A DNA stretch of 64,000 nt from Arthrobacter sp. B1I2 (GTDB lineage: Bacteria > Actinomycetota > Actinomycetes > Actinomycetales > Micrococcaceae), in contig NZ_JAUSYC010000001.1 of the NCBI RefSeq assembly GCF_030816485.1, positions 3,720,001-3,784,000 of the forward strand, in the 5' to 3' direction. Shown here piece by piece: positions 44,546 through 52,693 of this stretch. The position numbers and the translations under genes were made by a program. The notes beneath the pieces are model-generated. The model was not told the origin of the DNA. It did not search any database and was given only the letters and a program-made list of their open reading frames with translations. The stretch's first letter is position 1. Each line of letters opens with the position of its first letter.

Positions 44546-45396
44546 TGTCCGATCTCCGTCCTGACAGCGAATAGTTCCGGGAAGAACGTCAGTTCCAGGG
44601 CCTTCTGCAGGAAGGCGGCCCCGCTGGACCCGCCGGTGCCGGTCTTCATGCCGATGGTCCGCTGGACGGTGCGCAGGTGCCGGAACCGCCAGAGCTGGAA
44701 GTTGTCCTCCAGGTCCACCAGTTCCTCGCACGCCTCATAGGCCGCCCAGTTGTCCGCCGCGTTCTCATAGATGTGTTTGAAAAGCGGGACCAGTTCGGGG
44801 CTGAACTCGTGCGCGCGGGTCATATCCCGGTCCAGCACCGAACGCGGAACATCGAACCCCTGACGGGAGAGGTAGGCCAGGAATTCGTCGTAGATGCTGG
44901 GGGCGGCAAGCAGCTCTTCCAGCATGGCGTGGGCCTGGGGATCGGATTCGAAGACCGGCAGCATCTTGCGGTTCTTGTTTCCCAGGACGAACTCGACCGC
45001 GCGGTACTGGGCGGACTGGAACCCTGAGGAGTTGCCCAGGAAGCCCCGGAACTGCGAATACTCGGTGGGGGTCAGCGTGGCCAGCACCGACCACTGCTCC
45101 GTGAGGGTCTTCTGGATGTGCTTGACCCTGGCAATGCCCTTGAGCGCCGAGCCCAGGTCGTCTTCGCGGAGCCAGGCCGCCGCGCTGCGCAGTTCATGCA
45201 GGACCAGTTTCAGCCACAGCTCCGTGGTCTGGTGCTGGATGATGAACAGCATCTCGTCGTGGTGTTCGGGCTGGCTGACCGGCTGCTGCGCACTGAGCAG
45301 CGTGGGAAGCTGCAGGTAGGAGGCGTAGCTCATCCGCGAGCTGAAGTCGCGGACGATCCCCTTATCCAGCTTGCGGGTGTTCTTTTCGACGGACAC
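44542..45396 (-). CDS. kynA: Tryptophan 2,3-dioxygenase
   Basis: The heme enzyme opens the indole ring of tryptophan to N-formylkynurenine. At 284 residues it has the usual length. The motif HDEMLFIIQHQTTELWLKL forms the substrate site, and FRGFLGNSSGFQSAQYR and the C-terminal WRFRHLRTVQRTIG, GTGGSSGAAFL are typical. The start is GTG at 45396 with GAAAGG about 7 bases upstream. It lies 40 bases after ribF on the same strand and is coupled to kynU, so the pair could be read from the ribF side or from a promoter inside ribF. Confidence 0.95.
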   Translation of the reverse strand: MSVEKNTRKLDKGIVRDFSSRMSYASYLQLPTLLSAQQPVSQPEHHDEMLFIIQHQTTELWLKLVLHELRSAAAWLREDDLGSALKGIARVKHIQKTLTEQWSVLATLTPTEYSQFRGFLGNSSGFQSAQYRAVEFVLGNKNRKMLPVFESDPQAHAMLEELLAAPSIYDEFLAYLSRQGFDVPRSVLDRDMTRAHEFSPELVPLFKHIYENAADNWAAYEACEELVDLEDNFQLWRFRHLRTVQRTIGMKTGTGGSSGAAFLQKALELTFFPELFAVRTEIGQ

Positions 45397-45436
45397 GTAC
45401 TGCCTTTCGTTGTTGACACCCCTGCGGATGCTGCAG

Positions 45437-46420
45437 TCAGTGGGCGGCCAGGAGCTGGTGGGCCTCGGCCACATCCAGCTGCATCTGTTCCACCAGGGCC
45501 TCAGGGCCACGGTAGGCCACCATGCCGCGTAGCCGCGCCACGAATTCAACGATCACTGTCTGGCCGTACAGATCGAAGTCCTCCACGGCCTCCTTGGGCC
45601 TGTCGATGACGTGCGCCTCCACCTGGCGGCTCACGCCGTCGAAGGTGGGATTGGACCCCACCGAGATCGCTGCCGGCCAGCGCGTCCCGGCCTGGTCCAC
45701 CAGCCAGCCGGCGTAGATGCCGTCGGCCGGGATCAACCCGGTGGCGTTTGAGGAGAGGTTCGCCGTGGGGAAACCGAGGGCCCGGCCGCGGGCGGCACCA
45801 TGAACCACCTCGCCCCGCATTCTGTGCGGCCGGCCCAGGACCGAGGCGGCAGTGGCGACGTCGCCCTCCTGCAAGGCTTCACGCACCCAGGTGGAGGAGC
45901 AGCGGCGGTCCGTGCCGTCGTCGTCATGCAAGGGGTAGCCCTCGGCCCCGAACTCGCTGATGACCTGCACGTCGAAGCCGAATTTTTCGCCCAGCGCCTT
46001 CATGGTGTCCAGGTCGCCGGAGTTGCCACGGCCGAAGCGGGCGTCGTGGCCGATCACCACGTGGCTGGCGTGCAGGCAGTCCACCAGGTACTGCTCCACG
46101 AATTCCTCGGCCGTGAGGCTGGCGAGGTCCAGCGAGTACTTGACCACCAGGATGGCGTCCAGGCCGAGCCCGCCAAGAGCGTCCAGCTTGTCGTCCAGGC
46201 CCATGATCAGCTCCGGTGCGGCCTCGGGCCGGTGGATTACTGCCGGGTGGGGATCGAAGGTGACAGCCACAGCCTTGGCGTGGGAGAGGCGGGCCGAACG
46301 GATCAGCTGGGACAGCACCTGCTGGTGGCCGCGGTGAACGCCGTCGAAGTTGCCGAAAGTGACAACAGATGGGCCGAAGTCCGCCGGGACATCGGACGGA
46401 TCGTTCCAGATGTAAACCAT
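45437..46420 (-). CDS. ribF: Bifunctional riboflavin kinase/FAD synthetase RibF
   Basis: RibF turns riboflavin to FMN and then FAD. The adenylyltransferase domain has GNFDGVHRGHQQVL and VIGHDARFGRGNSGD. The kinase domain begins near residue 185 with GRALGFPTANL and contains the metal-binding PTAN motif. The start is taken as ATG at 46420; a GTG directly before it (46423) is also possible. In many actinobacteria it follows truB; here two small membrane genes stand between. Confidence 0.95.
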   Translation of the reverse strand: MVYIWNDPSDVPADFGPSVVTFGNFDGVHRGHQQVLSQLIRSARLSHAKAVAVTFDPHPAVIHRPEAAPELIMGLDDKLDALGGLGLDAILVVKYSLDLASLTAEEFVEQYLVDCLHASHVVIGHDARFGRGNSGDLDTMKALGEKFGFDVQVISEFGAEGYPLHDDDGTDRRCSSTWVREALQEGDVATAASVLGRPHRMRGEVVHGAARGRALGFPTANLSSNATGLIPADGIYAGWLVDQAGTRWPAAISVGSNPTFDGVSRQVEAHVIDRPKEAVEDFDLYGQTVIVEFVARLRGMVAYRGPEALVEQMQLDVAEAHQLLAAH

Positions 46421-46499
46421 CACCCTCGCCTTAAGCTGCCTGCAAGCATCAACGTTCCGGAACCATGCCGGCCGCGGAACTCTTCAAGGTTACCCGGAT

Positions 46500-46967
46500 T
46501 CACTGCGCCGCTTTGGCGCGCGTTGCATGTGCCGCGGAGGGCCGGCGCCGGTAGAGCCACACCAGTCCGAGGATGGGCAGCAACAGGGGGATGAAGCCGT
46601 AGCCGCGGCCAAACAGCGACCAGACCGTCTCGTGCGGGAACTGCACGGAATCCAGGATGCTCAGCGTCCCCACCACCAGGACACCTGCCAGTTCAACCAG
46701 TACCGCGGCAACGGAGACCTTGAACCAGGTGGTTCCGGCCTTGGCCAGCGAAACCGTGGCCACCACGTACACCAGGGCGGCGAACGCGGAGAGCAGGTAC
46801 GCCAGCGGCGCCTCGGAGAACTTGGTGAGGATCTGGTACCCGGCACGCGCAGTGGCTGAGATGGCGAAAACCCCGTACACCGCTATCAGCAGGCGGCCAG
46901 GACCCGTGTTGCGGGTATTGCGGACGGATGTTTCGCCGGTGTCCGGCTGGGCCTGCTTGTGTTTCAT
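46500..46967 (-). CDS. Integral membrane protein of unknown function
   Basis: A 155-residue protein with a polar N-terminus (about 1-28) and four hydrophobic helices (about 28-45, 55-75, 84-102 and 122-138). The end is basic and alanine-rich. It is not recognised as a named family. The GTG at 46985 is an alternative start one base after the preceding stop; ATG at 46967 is preferred but without strong support. It forms a pair with the next membrane gene between truB and ribF. Confidence 0.72.
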   Translation of the reverse strand: MKHKQAQPDTGETSVRNTRNTGPGRLLIAVYGVFAISATARAGYQILTKFSEAPLAYLLSAFAALVYVVATVSLAKAGTTWFKVSVAAVLVELAGVLVVGTLSILDSVQFPHETVWSLFGRGYGFIPLLLPILGLVWLYRRRPSAAHATRAKAAQ

Positions 46968-46986
46968 TCCTGCTGCTTCTTCCACT

Positions 46987-47340
46987 TCAGTACCAGATCT
47001 GGTTCATTCGGGCAGCCATGACGAGTGCCGTGACGCCAACTGCGGCCAGGACAAAATTGCTCCACCGCGTGCGCTCCAGGATGGACCAATAGATTGCCGC
47101 CGGCGGCAGGAGCATGGCGGTGGCCATATAGCCCCAGAACTCCCACGCCTCACCAGCTATCGGTTCACCGGCGATAACCCGGACGATCGAACCCACCAGG
47201 TACACCACCAGGGCTGCTTCCACGGCCACGACGGAGAGGATGGTGACGTCGTTGGGTGACTTCTTCATGATTCCCGCACCAAGGCACACCAGCGTGGACA
47301 CCAGTCCGACGACGAGGATGATCCAAAAATATGCGTCCAT
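46987..47340 (-). CDS. Small integral membrane protein of unknown function
   Basis: A 117-residue protein with four hydrophobic helices (about 5-24, 32-55, 66-85 and 93-110) and few loops. It starts MDAYFWIILVVGLVST. AAGG lies 8 bases before the ATG, overlapping the truB stop region, so it belongs to the truB unit. No function is recognised. The adjacent gene downstream is also a four-helix protein, so the two may act together; that is only suggested by adjacency. Confidence 0.75.
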   Translation of the reverse strand: MDAYFWIILVVGLVSTLVCLGAGIMKKSPNDVTILSVVAVEAALVVYLVGSIVRVIAGEPIAGEAWEFWGYMATAMLLPPAAIYWSILERTRWSNFVLAAVGVTALVMAARMNQIWY

Positions 47341-47342
47341 GC

Positions 47343-48275
47343 TTACGCCTTCGCGGCGGCTGCGGCCGTCCCGGTGCCTGGGGCGAAGACCAGCACCGGC
47401 TTGGCGTAACTGCCCGCGTCGGCGAGAAGGGCCACCAGGCTCCCATCGGGGGCGAAGGCGGCTGCGGGGTGGTCGGCGGTGGCAGCGGAAGGGCTCCCGG
47501 GGGCGGCGCCGGCAGCGATCCGCCGCCCGAACGAGATCTCCGTGGTTTCCTCGGCGCTAAGCTCGCGGTTGGGCATCAGTGCCCGGGCAGCCTGCGACAT
47601 CTCCAGGACGTTGAGCTCTTCGGCCAACTGTTCCAGGGTGCGCGCCTGGTCCAGTGAGTAGGGGCCCACGTGGGTCCTGCGGAGGGCGGTGAGGTGTCCG
47701 CCCGTGCCCAGGGCGCTGCCCAGGTCCCGGGCGAGGGCACGGATGTAGGTGCCCGAGGAGCATTCGACGGTGACATCGAGGTCAACCACATTCGCTTCCG
47801 CCTCCCGCCGGATGCCGTGGACATCAAACCGGTGGATGGTGACGGGGCGTGCTGCCAGCTTCACGTCCTCGCCGGACCGTACCCGCGCATAGGCGCGTTC
47901 CCCGTTCACCTTGATGGCGCTGACGCTGCTGGGCACCTGCTGGATGTCGCCCGTGAGGGCCGCGACGCCGTCGTAAATTGCCTGGTCGCTGACGCCGGAA
48001 GTGCCGGCCGTGGCCGTGACCTCCCCTTCGGCATCGTCCGTAACGGTCGACTGGCCCAGCCGGATGGTGGCGGTGTAGGTCTTGGAGGTGCCCACGATGT
48101 AGGTCAGCAGCCGTGTGGCTTTGTTGATGCCGATCACCAGCACGCCCGTGGCCATGGGATCGAGTGTTCCTGCGTGCCCCACTTTCCGGGTCCCTGCGAG
48201 GCGCCGCATCCGGCCAACCACATCATGGCTGGTCCATCCCTGCGGCTTGTCCACTATCACCAGTCCAGAAAGCAC
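47343..48275 (-). CDS. truB: tRNA pseudouridine(55) synthase TruB
   Basis: TruB makes pseudouridine 55 in the T-loop of tRNAs. The 310-residue protein has the catalytic aspartate in GHAGTLDPMATGVLVIG, and TWTYTATIRLGQ-like sequence follows (here SKTYTATIRLGQSTVTDDAEG). The C-terminal part is an alanine-rich PUA-like region. The start codon GTG at 48275 fits the family N-terminus (LSGLVIVDKPQGWTSHD). It is divergent from an aminotransferase gene. Confidence 0.94.
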   Translation of the reverse strand: MLSGLVIVDKPQGWTSHDVVGRMRRLAGTRKVGHAGTLDPMATGVLVIGINKATRLLTYIVGTSKTYTATIRLGQSTVTDDAEGEVTATAGTSGVSDQAIYDGVAALTGDIQQVPSSVSAIKVNGERAYARVRSGEDVKLAARPVTIHRFDVHGIRREAEANVVDLDVTVECSSGTYIRALARDLGSALGTGGHLTALRRTHVGPYSLDQARTLEQLAEELNVLEMSQAARALMPNRELSAEETTEISFGRRIAAGAAPGSPSAATADHPAAAFAPDGSLVALLADAGSYAKPVLVFAPGTGTAAAAAKA

Positions 48276-48377
48276 GCCTACCAGTATATCGGCGCAGGTT
48301 GGCGCACCCGCCCACACCCCCGCGCCTACGCCACCCTGCCTGGCCCGGTTGCTCAGGGCCGGCCCCGCAAGGACGGC

Positions 48378-48383
48378 TAGGAT
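48378..48383 (+). promoter_or_regulatory. Putative -10 element of a leaderless aminotransferase promoter
   Basis: TAGGAT ends 7 bases before the ATG at 48391. The in-frame ATG at 48382 overlaps this hexamer and would not be in the RNA. Confidence 0.5.
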
Positions 48384-48390
48384 GGCTGGC

Positions 48391-49548
48391 ATGCCTGAGC
48401 TTGCCGCCCATGTCCGCGACGTGCCCGTTAACCAGATCCGCGAGATCACAGAGGCGGCGTGGCGCACTCCCGGCGCCATCGTGTTGAGCATCGGGGAGCC
48501 CGGTTTCCCGCTCCCCCGCCATGTCCTGGACGCAGGCATCGCCTGCCTGGACCGCGACGAAACCAACTACACGCCGAACGCCGGGATTCCCGCACTCCGT
48601 GAAGCGTTCGCTGCCAGGTTCCGGGAAGAACAGGGAGTCAACGTCGGCGCGGACCGCGTCTATGTGGTGTCCGGCGCGCAGCAGGGCCTGCACTTCGCCA
48701 TGAGCCTGCTGCTCTCCCCCGGCGACGAAATCCTGATCCCCAACCCCGGCTACCCCACCTTTGCCATGACCAGCCGGCTGCTCAATGCCGTCCCGGTGGG
48801 TTATCCCCTGCACCCCGATCACGGCTTCCAGCCACGGGTCGCCGATGTGGAGGCGCTCATCACCAGCCGCACCAGGGTGCTGGTGCTCAACTCCCCGTCC
48901 AACCCACTCGGTGCCGTGCTCGGTGAAGAACTGGTCCGGGACCTGATGGACCTGGCCCGCCGGCACGATATCTGGGTGATTTCGGACGAGTGCTACGAGG
49001 CGTTCACCTACGATGTGCCCCACATCAGCCCGGCAAGGTTCGACGGCGGCACGCCGGCAGATGCGCGCGTGTTCACTTCGCTGACACTGTCCAAGACCTA
49101 CGGCCTGACGGGGCTGCGCATCGGCGCGCTCATCTGCCCTCCGGGCCTGGAACAGAAGATGGACAACGTCATGGAATCCATCGTCTCGTGCGTGGCGTCC
49201 GCGCCGCAGTACGCGGCAGTGGCAGCCCTCACCGGGCCCCAGGACTACGTCCGGCACGCCCACCAGCACTACCGGGAAAACCGGGACGCCGCCTCGGCGG
49301 TCCTGGCTGCGAAGGGGATCCGCTACCTTCCGGCGCAGGGCGCGTTCTACCTGTGGGCTGACATGTCCCACGTGACCGGTGGAGATGTGCGGGCCTGGGT
49401 CCGGCGCTTCCTGGCGGATTCCGGTGTGGCCCTGGCTCCGGGGACTGCCTTTGGCTCCATTGGCGAGGGGTGGGTCCGGATCGCGCTGTGCGGCAGGAAG
49501 CAGGAACTGCTGAACGGACTCTCCCGGCTTCCGGGGGCCCGGCTGTAA
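48391..49548 (+). CDS. Pyridoxal phosphate-dependent aminotransferase (aspartate aminotransferase-like)
   Basis: A fold-type I aminotransferase of 385 residues. Substrate and cofactor motifs are IVLSIGEPGFPLP, NYTPNAGIPALREAFA, VVSGAQQGLHFAM, NSPSNPLGAV, VISDECYEAF, and the PLP lysine in TLSKTYGLTGLRIG, with the terminal arginine in GWVRIALC. The substrate cannot be named. The start at 48391 is favoured by the leaderless promoter; the ATG at 48382 with a distant AAGGA is the alternative. It is divergent from truB and convergent with a thioredoxin gene. Confidence 0.9.
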   Translation: MPELAAHVRDVPVNQIREITEAAWRTPGAIVLSIGEPGFPLPRHVLDAGIACLDRDETNYTPNAGIPALREAFAARFREEQGVNVGADRVYVVSGAQQGLHFAMSLLLSPGDEILIPNPGYPTFAMTSRLLNAVPVGYPLHPDHGFQPRVADVEALITSRTRVLVLNSPSNPLGAVLGEELVRDLMDLARRHDIWVISDECYEAFTYDVPHISPARFDGGTPADARVFTSLTLSKTYGLTGLRIGALICPPGLEQKMDNVMESIVSCVASAPQYAAVAALTGPQDYVRHAHQHYRENRDAASAVLAAKGIRYLPAQGAFYLWADMSHVTGGDVRAWVRRFLADSGVALAPGTAFGSIGEGWVRIALCGRKQELLNGLSRLPGARL

Positions 49549-49607
49549 ATCCGACCCGCGTTAATTCCGGGTTCCGCCGGCCCGGGCAGTATTGGTTGTG
49601 CGCCGCG

Positions 49608-50045
49608 TCATTTGCGGGCGCCGGCGAGGGCCTTGTCCAACCAGGAACGGAGGACGTCCGCCGGTGCGGCTCCTGCCTGGCGCGCTGCGACCTTTCCGTC
49701 TACGAGCACCATCAGGGTCGGAATGGCCTGGACATCGAACCGCCGCGATAAGCCGGGCGACGTGTCCACGTCCACCTTCACCAGCTTTAGTTTCCCGGGC
49801 CGTTCCCGGGCCAGCTTGTCCAGGACGGGGCTGACCATGCGGCAGGGTCCGCACCAGGCGGCCCAGAAATCCACCAGTACCGGCACTGGAGACAGCTCCG
49901 CCTCGGCAGCGAAGTCGCCATCGCCCGCGGACACGATCCACGGCAGGTCGGCTTTGCAGTTGCCACAGCGGGGGCGGCCTGAAGCCTGGGCAGGCACCCG
50001 GTTCGTCTTACCGCAGGCGGGGCAGCTGAGAAGTGCGGGTTCCAT
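49608..50045 (-). CDS. Thioredoxin 2 type, with N-terminal zinc-binding motif
   Basis: A 145-residue thioredoxin. Before the thioredoxin fold lies a short region with two CxxC pairs (CPACGK and CGNCK) that should bind zinc, as in thioredoxin 2 (TrxC). The redox site is WCGPCRM and the cis-proline is in AIPTLMVL. It reduces protein disulfides in the cytoplasm; TrxC-type proteins are often linked to oxidative stress. GGAGGG lies 10 bases before the ATG. It starts 2 bases after the stop of the deaminase gene, so both are in one unit. Confidence 0.9.
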   Translation of the reverse strand: MEPALLSCPACGKTNRVPAQASGRPRCGNCKADLPWIVSAGDGDFAAEAELSPVPVLVDFWAAWCGPCRMVSPVLDKLARERPGKLKLVKVDVDTSPGLSRRFDVQAIPTLMVLVDGKVAARQAGAAPADVLRSWLDKALAGARK

Positions 50046-50047
50046 GG

Positions 50048-50533
50048 CTAGTATTCCCTCCTGCTGTCAAAGGCGCGCCATGTTTGGAAGGGGACGTCCG
50101 ACGTCGGGATGTCACCCCTGGTGACCGGCATCAGCTCCGGCGCCGCGCCGCTAAAGTAGTCGTAAAAGAGCGCGTCATCGAAGCCTGCCGCGGCCGCGCC
50201 ATGACGGTCCGCGGCGAAGTAGACGCGACCGATCCTGGCCCACAGGGCGGAAGCCAGGCACATCGGGCAGGGCTCACAGCTTGCGTAGAGAACGGAGCCT
50301 GTGAGGTCGAAGTCCGCTGTTGCCGCGGCCGCCGCCCGGATAGCCACTACTTCCGCGTGGGCCGTGGGGTCGTTATCGCGCGTGACCCGGTTGACGCCGG
50401 CGTGAACGCGGCCGTCAGGCGTTACCACCACCGCACCGAAAGGGCCGCCGCCCTCGCCGACATTGTGCGTGGCCAACTCCACAGCCTGTTCAAGGTACGT
50501 GAAGGGGCTGTCGCCATGGTCTGCGGTAGTCAT
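50048..50533 (-). CDS. Nucleoside deaminase (guanine or tRNA-type CMP/dCMP deaminase fold)
   Basis: A 161-residue zinc deaminase. The zinc and proton-shuttle motifs HAEVVAIRAAAA and SCEPCPMCLASALWA are intact. The C-terminus, with FDDALFYDYF and PFQTWRAFDSRREY, is closer to guanine deaminase of the Bacillus GuaD type than to TadA. The substrate is therefore perhaps guanine. A TAGGAT hexamer lies 6 bases before the ATG, so the message is probably leaderless. The thioredoxin gene follows. Confidence 0.87.
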   Translation of the reverse strand: MTTADHGDSPFTYLEQAVELATHNVGEGGGPFGAVVVTPDGRVHAGVNRVTRDNDPTAHAEVVAIRAAAAATADFDLTGSVLYASCEPCPMCLASALWARIGRVYFAADRHGAAAAGFDDALFYDYFSGAAPELMPVTRGDIPTSDVPFQTWRAFDSRREY

Positions 50534-50539
50534 AGCACG

Positions 50540-50545
50540 ATCCTA
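50540..50545 (-). promoter_or_regulatory. Putative -10 element of the leaderless deaminase promoter
   Basis: TAGGAT on the minus strand lies 6 bases before the deaminase ATG, with no Shine-Dalgarno sequence. Confidence 0.55.
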
Positions 50546-50707
50546 GCCACAGAGGCCATGGCGGCGGGATGGAAAGGGGGAAAGAAGGGGGCATACCCCC
50601 AACGACTACCCGCTGGTAGGAGCCTACGCTTGCGCCCGGGGACCATTTCGCCTCTGCCGAGGCTTCATATCCAGCCCGCAAGGGCCTCGCACCCCGGAGT
50701 ACCCACA

Positions 50708-51832
50708 ATGAAGAAAAGACTCGCACTTTTAGCCTGTATAGCGGTTTCGGCCGCGGCCATCGCGTCAGCAGGCCCCGCTGCCGCTTCCAGGGACGGGACC
50801 GACTATGAGATTCTCGCCGGCGGCCTCATCTCGCCACTGCACGTCACCGCAGGAACAGCACGGTCAGTCCTGGCGTCACAGGATTTCGCGGGGAAACTCA
50901 CCCGGATCAACCGTGACGGGTCCACCGAAAACCTCTACACCGCCAAGCAGGGTTGGGAGGTTTCGGGCTCTGACACGCGCGGCAGCACGACGTACTTCCT
51001 CGAAAGCGTGGGCGCCGGGCAGGGAGACCCCGCCGCACTCCACGGATACCTGAAGGCCATCGACTCAAAGGGAAACGTCGACACGATCGCCAACTTCGCT
51101 GACTTCGAACGCCGCAAGAATCCCGACGGCTCCCAGCGCTTTGGTTTCGGTCGCGACGTCAGCGACCAGTGCCTCGCAGGCTGGCCAGCCTTCCCGCCTG
51201 CCAAGTACAAGGGCACGGTGGATTCGCACCCGTACGCTGTGGCGGTACGCGATGACACGGCGTACGTTGCGGACGCGGGCATGAACGCGGTCCTCAAGGT
51301 CAACCTGAAGAGCGGTGATATTGACACGATCGCGGTTCTGCCCGCACGTCCGGCGGTCATCCCCAAGGGCTTGGTGGTTCCCACCGACATGCAGGGTGGC
51401 ACCATGAAGGTACCGGACTGCGTGGCTGGCCACAAATATGCCTTTGAGCCCGTGCCCACCGACGTGGCGATCGGTCCTGACGGCATGCTGTACGTGACGT
51501 CGCTGCCCGGCGGCCCGGAAGGACCGGAACTGGGTGCACGGGGTGCCATCTTCAAGATCAACCCATGGAACGGCGATACGGATCTCTGGGTCGATCACAT
51601 TATGAGCCCCACGGGCCTGGCCGTGACAGACAACGGTGATGTGTACGTCGCCTCACTGTTCGGCGGCGAGATCCTGAAGTACACGTGTGAGGGCCGGCGC
51701 TCCCAGTTCCTGGCGGTGAACCTCCCGGCAGACGTCGACATCAGCGGCCACACCCTCTACGCCACCATCGACGCCCTGGGTGATCCGTCACAGCCGCCCG
51801 GAGGAAAGGTCATCAAGGCCGATCTCCGGTAG
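50708..51832 (+). CDS. Secreted ScyD/ScyE family protein
   Basis: A 374-residue protein with a clear signal peptide: MKKRLALLACIAVSAAAIAS, with likely cleavage after AAA near residue 26. The mature part has repeated beta-propeller-like blades (PHGVAV-type motifs: SHPYAVAVRDDTAYVADAGM, PTDVAIGPDGMLYVTSLPGG, SPTGLAVTDNGDVYVASLFG). It matches the ScyD/ScyE family, named after scytonemin genes of cyanobacteria; in actinobacteria the role is unknown. CGGAG lies 9 bases before the ATG. It stands alone between the deaminase and rbfA. Confidence 0.85.
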   Translation: MKKRLALLACIAVSAAAIASAGPAAASRDGTDYEILAGGLISPLHVTAGTARSVLASQDFAGKLTRINRDGSTENLYTAKQGWEVSGSDTRGSTTYFLESVGAGQGDPAALHGYLKAIDSKGNVDTIANFADFERRKNPDGSQRFGFGRDVSDQCLAGWPAFPPAKYKGTVDSHPYAVAVRDDTAYVADAGMNAVLKVNLKSGDIDTIAVLPARPAVIPKGLVVPTDMQGGTMKVPDCVAGHKYAFEPVPTDVAIGPDGMLYVTSLPGGPEGPELGARGAIFKINPWNGDTDLWVDHIMSPTGLAVTDNGDVYVASLFGGEILKYTCEGRRSQFLAVNLPADVDISGHTLYATIDALGDPSQPPGGKVIKADLR

Positions 51833-51860
51833 GCAAGGGAATACTTTCAGAGTTTAAAAT

Positions 51861-51892
51861 GCCAGGGCCCGGGATATCTCCCGGGCCCTGGC
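51861..51892. terminator. Hairpin between convergent scyD-like gene and rbfA
   Basis: GCCAGGGCCCGGGA, the loop TATC and TCCCGGGCCCTGGC form a perfect 14-bp hairpin. It probably terminates transcription from both sides. TTGCGTCTTATTTGTTG follows on the plus strand. Confidence 0.75.
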
Positions 51893-51899
51893 TTGCGTC

Positions 51900-52409
51900 T
51901 TATTTGTTGCTGTCCTCGTCGAGGTCACTTTCGTCGCTGAGGTCCAGGTCCTCTTCGTCGAAGTCGTCCTCGTCGATGTCCACATCGGCAGATGCGTCGG
52001 ACTTGTACGGGTCGGCGTCGCCGGCGTGCTTGGCTTGGGCGGCCAGTGCGGCTACCTCGGCGTCGCGTTTCTTGGCCTCGCGGAGCAATTCTTCGAGATT
52101 GGAGGCAACCACTGGTATCTGGTCGGCCACAAACTCGAGGGTGGGGGTCAGGCGAACGGTGATGTTCCGGCCGACTTCCTGCCGAAGCACACCCTTGGCT
52201 TTCTCAAGCCCCTTGGCAGCATCAGCCTGCACAGCCTGGTCACCGAGGACGGTGTAGTAAACAGTGGCATGCTGCAGATCATTGGTCACCCGGGCATCGG
52301 TAACAGTAATGCCCTCCAGCCGGGGATCCTTAACCTTCCGGCCCAGGGCCTCAGCAACAACAACCTTAATCCGCTGCGCCAACTTGGCAGCACGTGCCGG
52401 ATCAGCCAT
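51900..52409 (-). CDS. rbfA: 30S ribosome-binding factor RbfA
   Basis: RbfA helps mature the 5' end of 16S rRNA and cold-shock ribosome assembly. The 169-residue protein has the KH-like core (about 5-120) with RIKVVVAEALGRKVKDPRL, VTDARVTNDLQHATVYYTVLG and LEFVADQIPVVASNLEELL. The last 35 residues are strongly acidic (DIDEDDFDEEDLDLSDESD). AGGAG lies about 12 bases before the ATG at 52409, and also before an in-frame ATG at 52415, which is a possible alternative. It is the last gene of the rimP-nusA-infB block. Confidence 0.93.
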   Translation of the reverse strand: MADPARAAKLAQRIKVVVAEALGRKVKDPRLEGITVTDARVTNDLQHATVYYTVLGDQAVQADAAKGLEKAKGVLRQEVGRNITVRLTPTLEFVADQIPVVASNLEELLREAKKRDAEVAALAAQAKHAGDADPYKSDASADVDIDEDDFDEEDLDLSDESDLDEDSNK

Positions 52410-52535
52410 GAACAACTCCTAAGAAAAATATGGGACGTACGACGGCGGCAGTGGGCCGGCGTCGAACGTTTTAGTTACCTGCCACGCACCCAGGGTCGAG
52501 CCACCACGCACTGGGGCGAGTGCACGACGGACCTG

Positions 52536-52650
52536 CGTTGGGTTTTTCCGGCGGCCCGGGAGTGGCATCGGGCCTGCCGGAGCTGGGTGGCCGACGTCGT
52601 AAGACGTAGGCCACCCAGCGAAGGGGCGGGGCCGCCGGAAAACCCCAACG
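52536..52650. repeat. Composite inverted repeat between infB and rbfA
   Basis: Outer arms of 22 bases (52536-52557 and 52629-52650) match with one mismatch. Inside is a second hairpin: GCTGGGTGGCC (52582-52592) with GGCCACCCAGC (52609-52619), and ACGTC with GACGT within it. The 284-base gap has no gene. The structure is larger than a terminator and may be a dispersed repeat or processed RNA structure. Confidence 0.75.
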
Positions 52651-52693
52651 ACCCCGCACCTGGCACTGCTGACTCACCCGAAGGCGGACCAGC

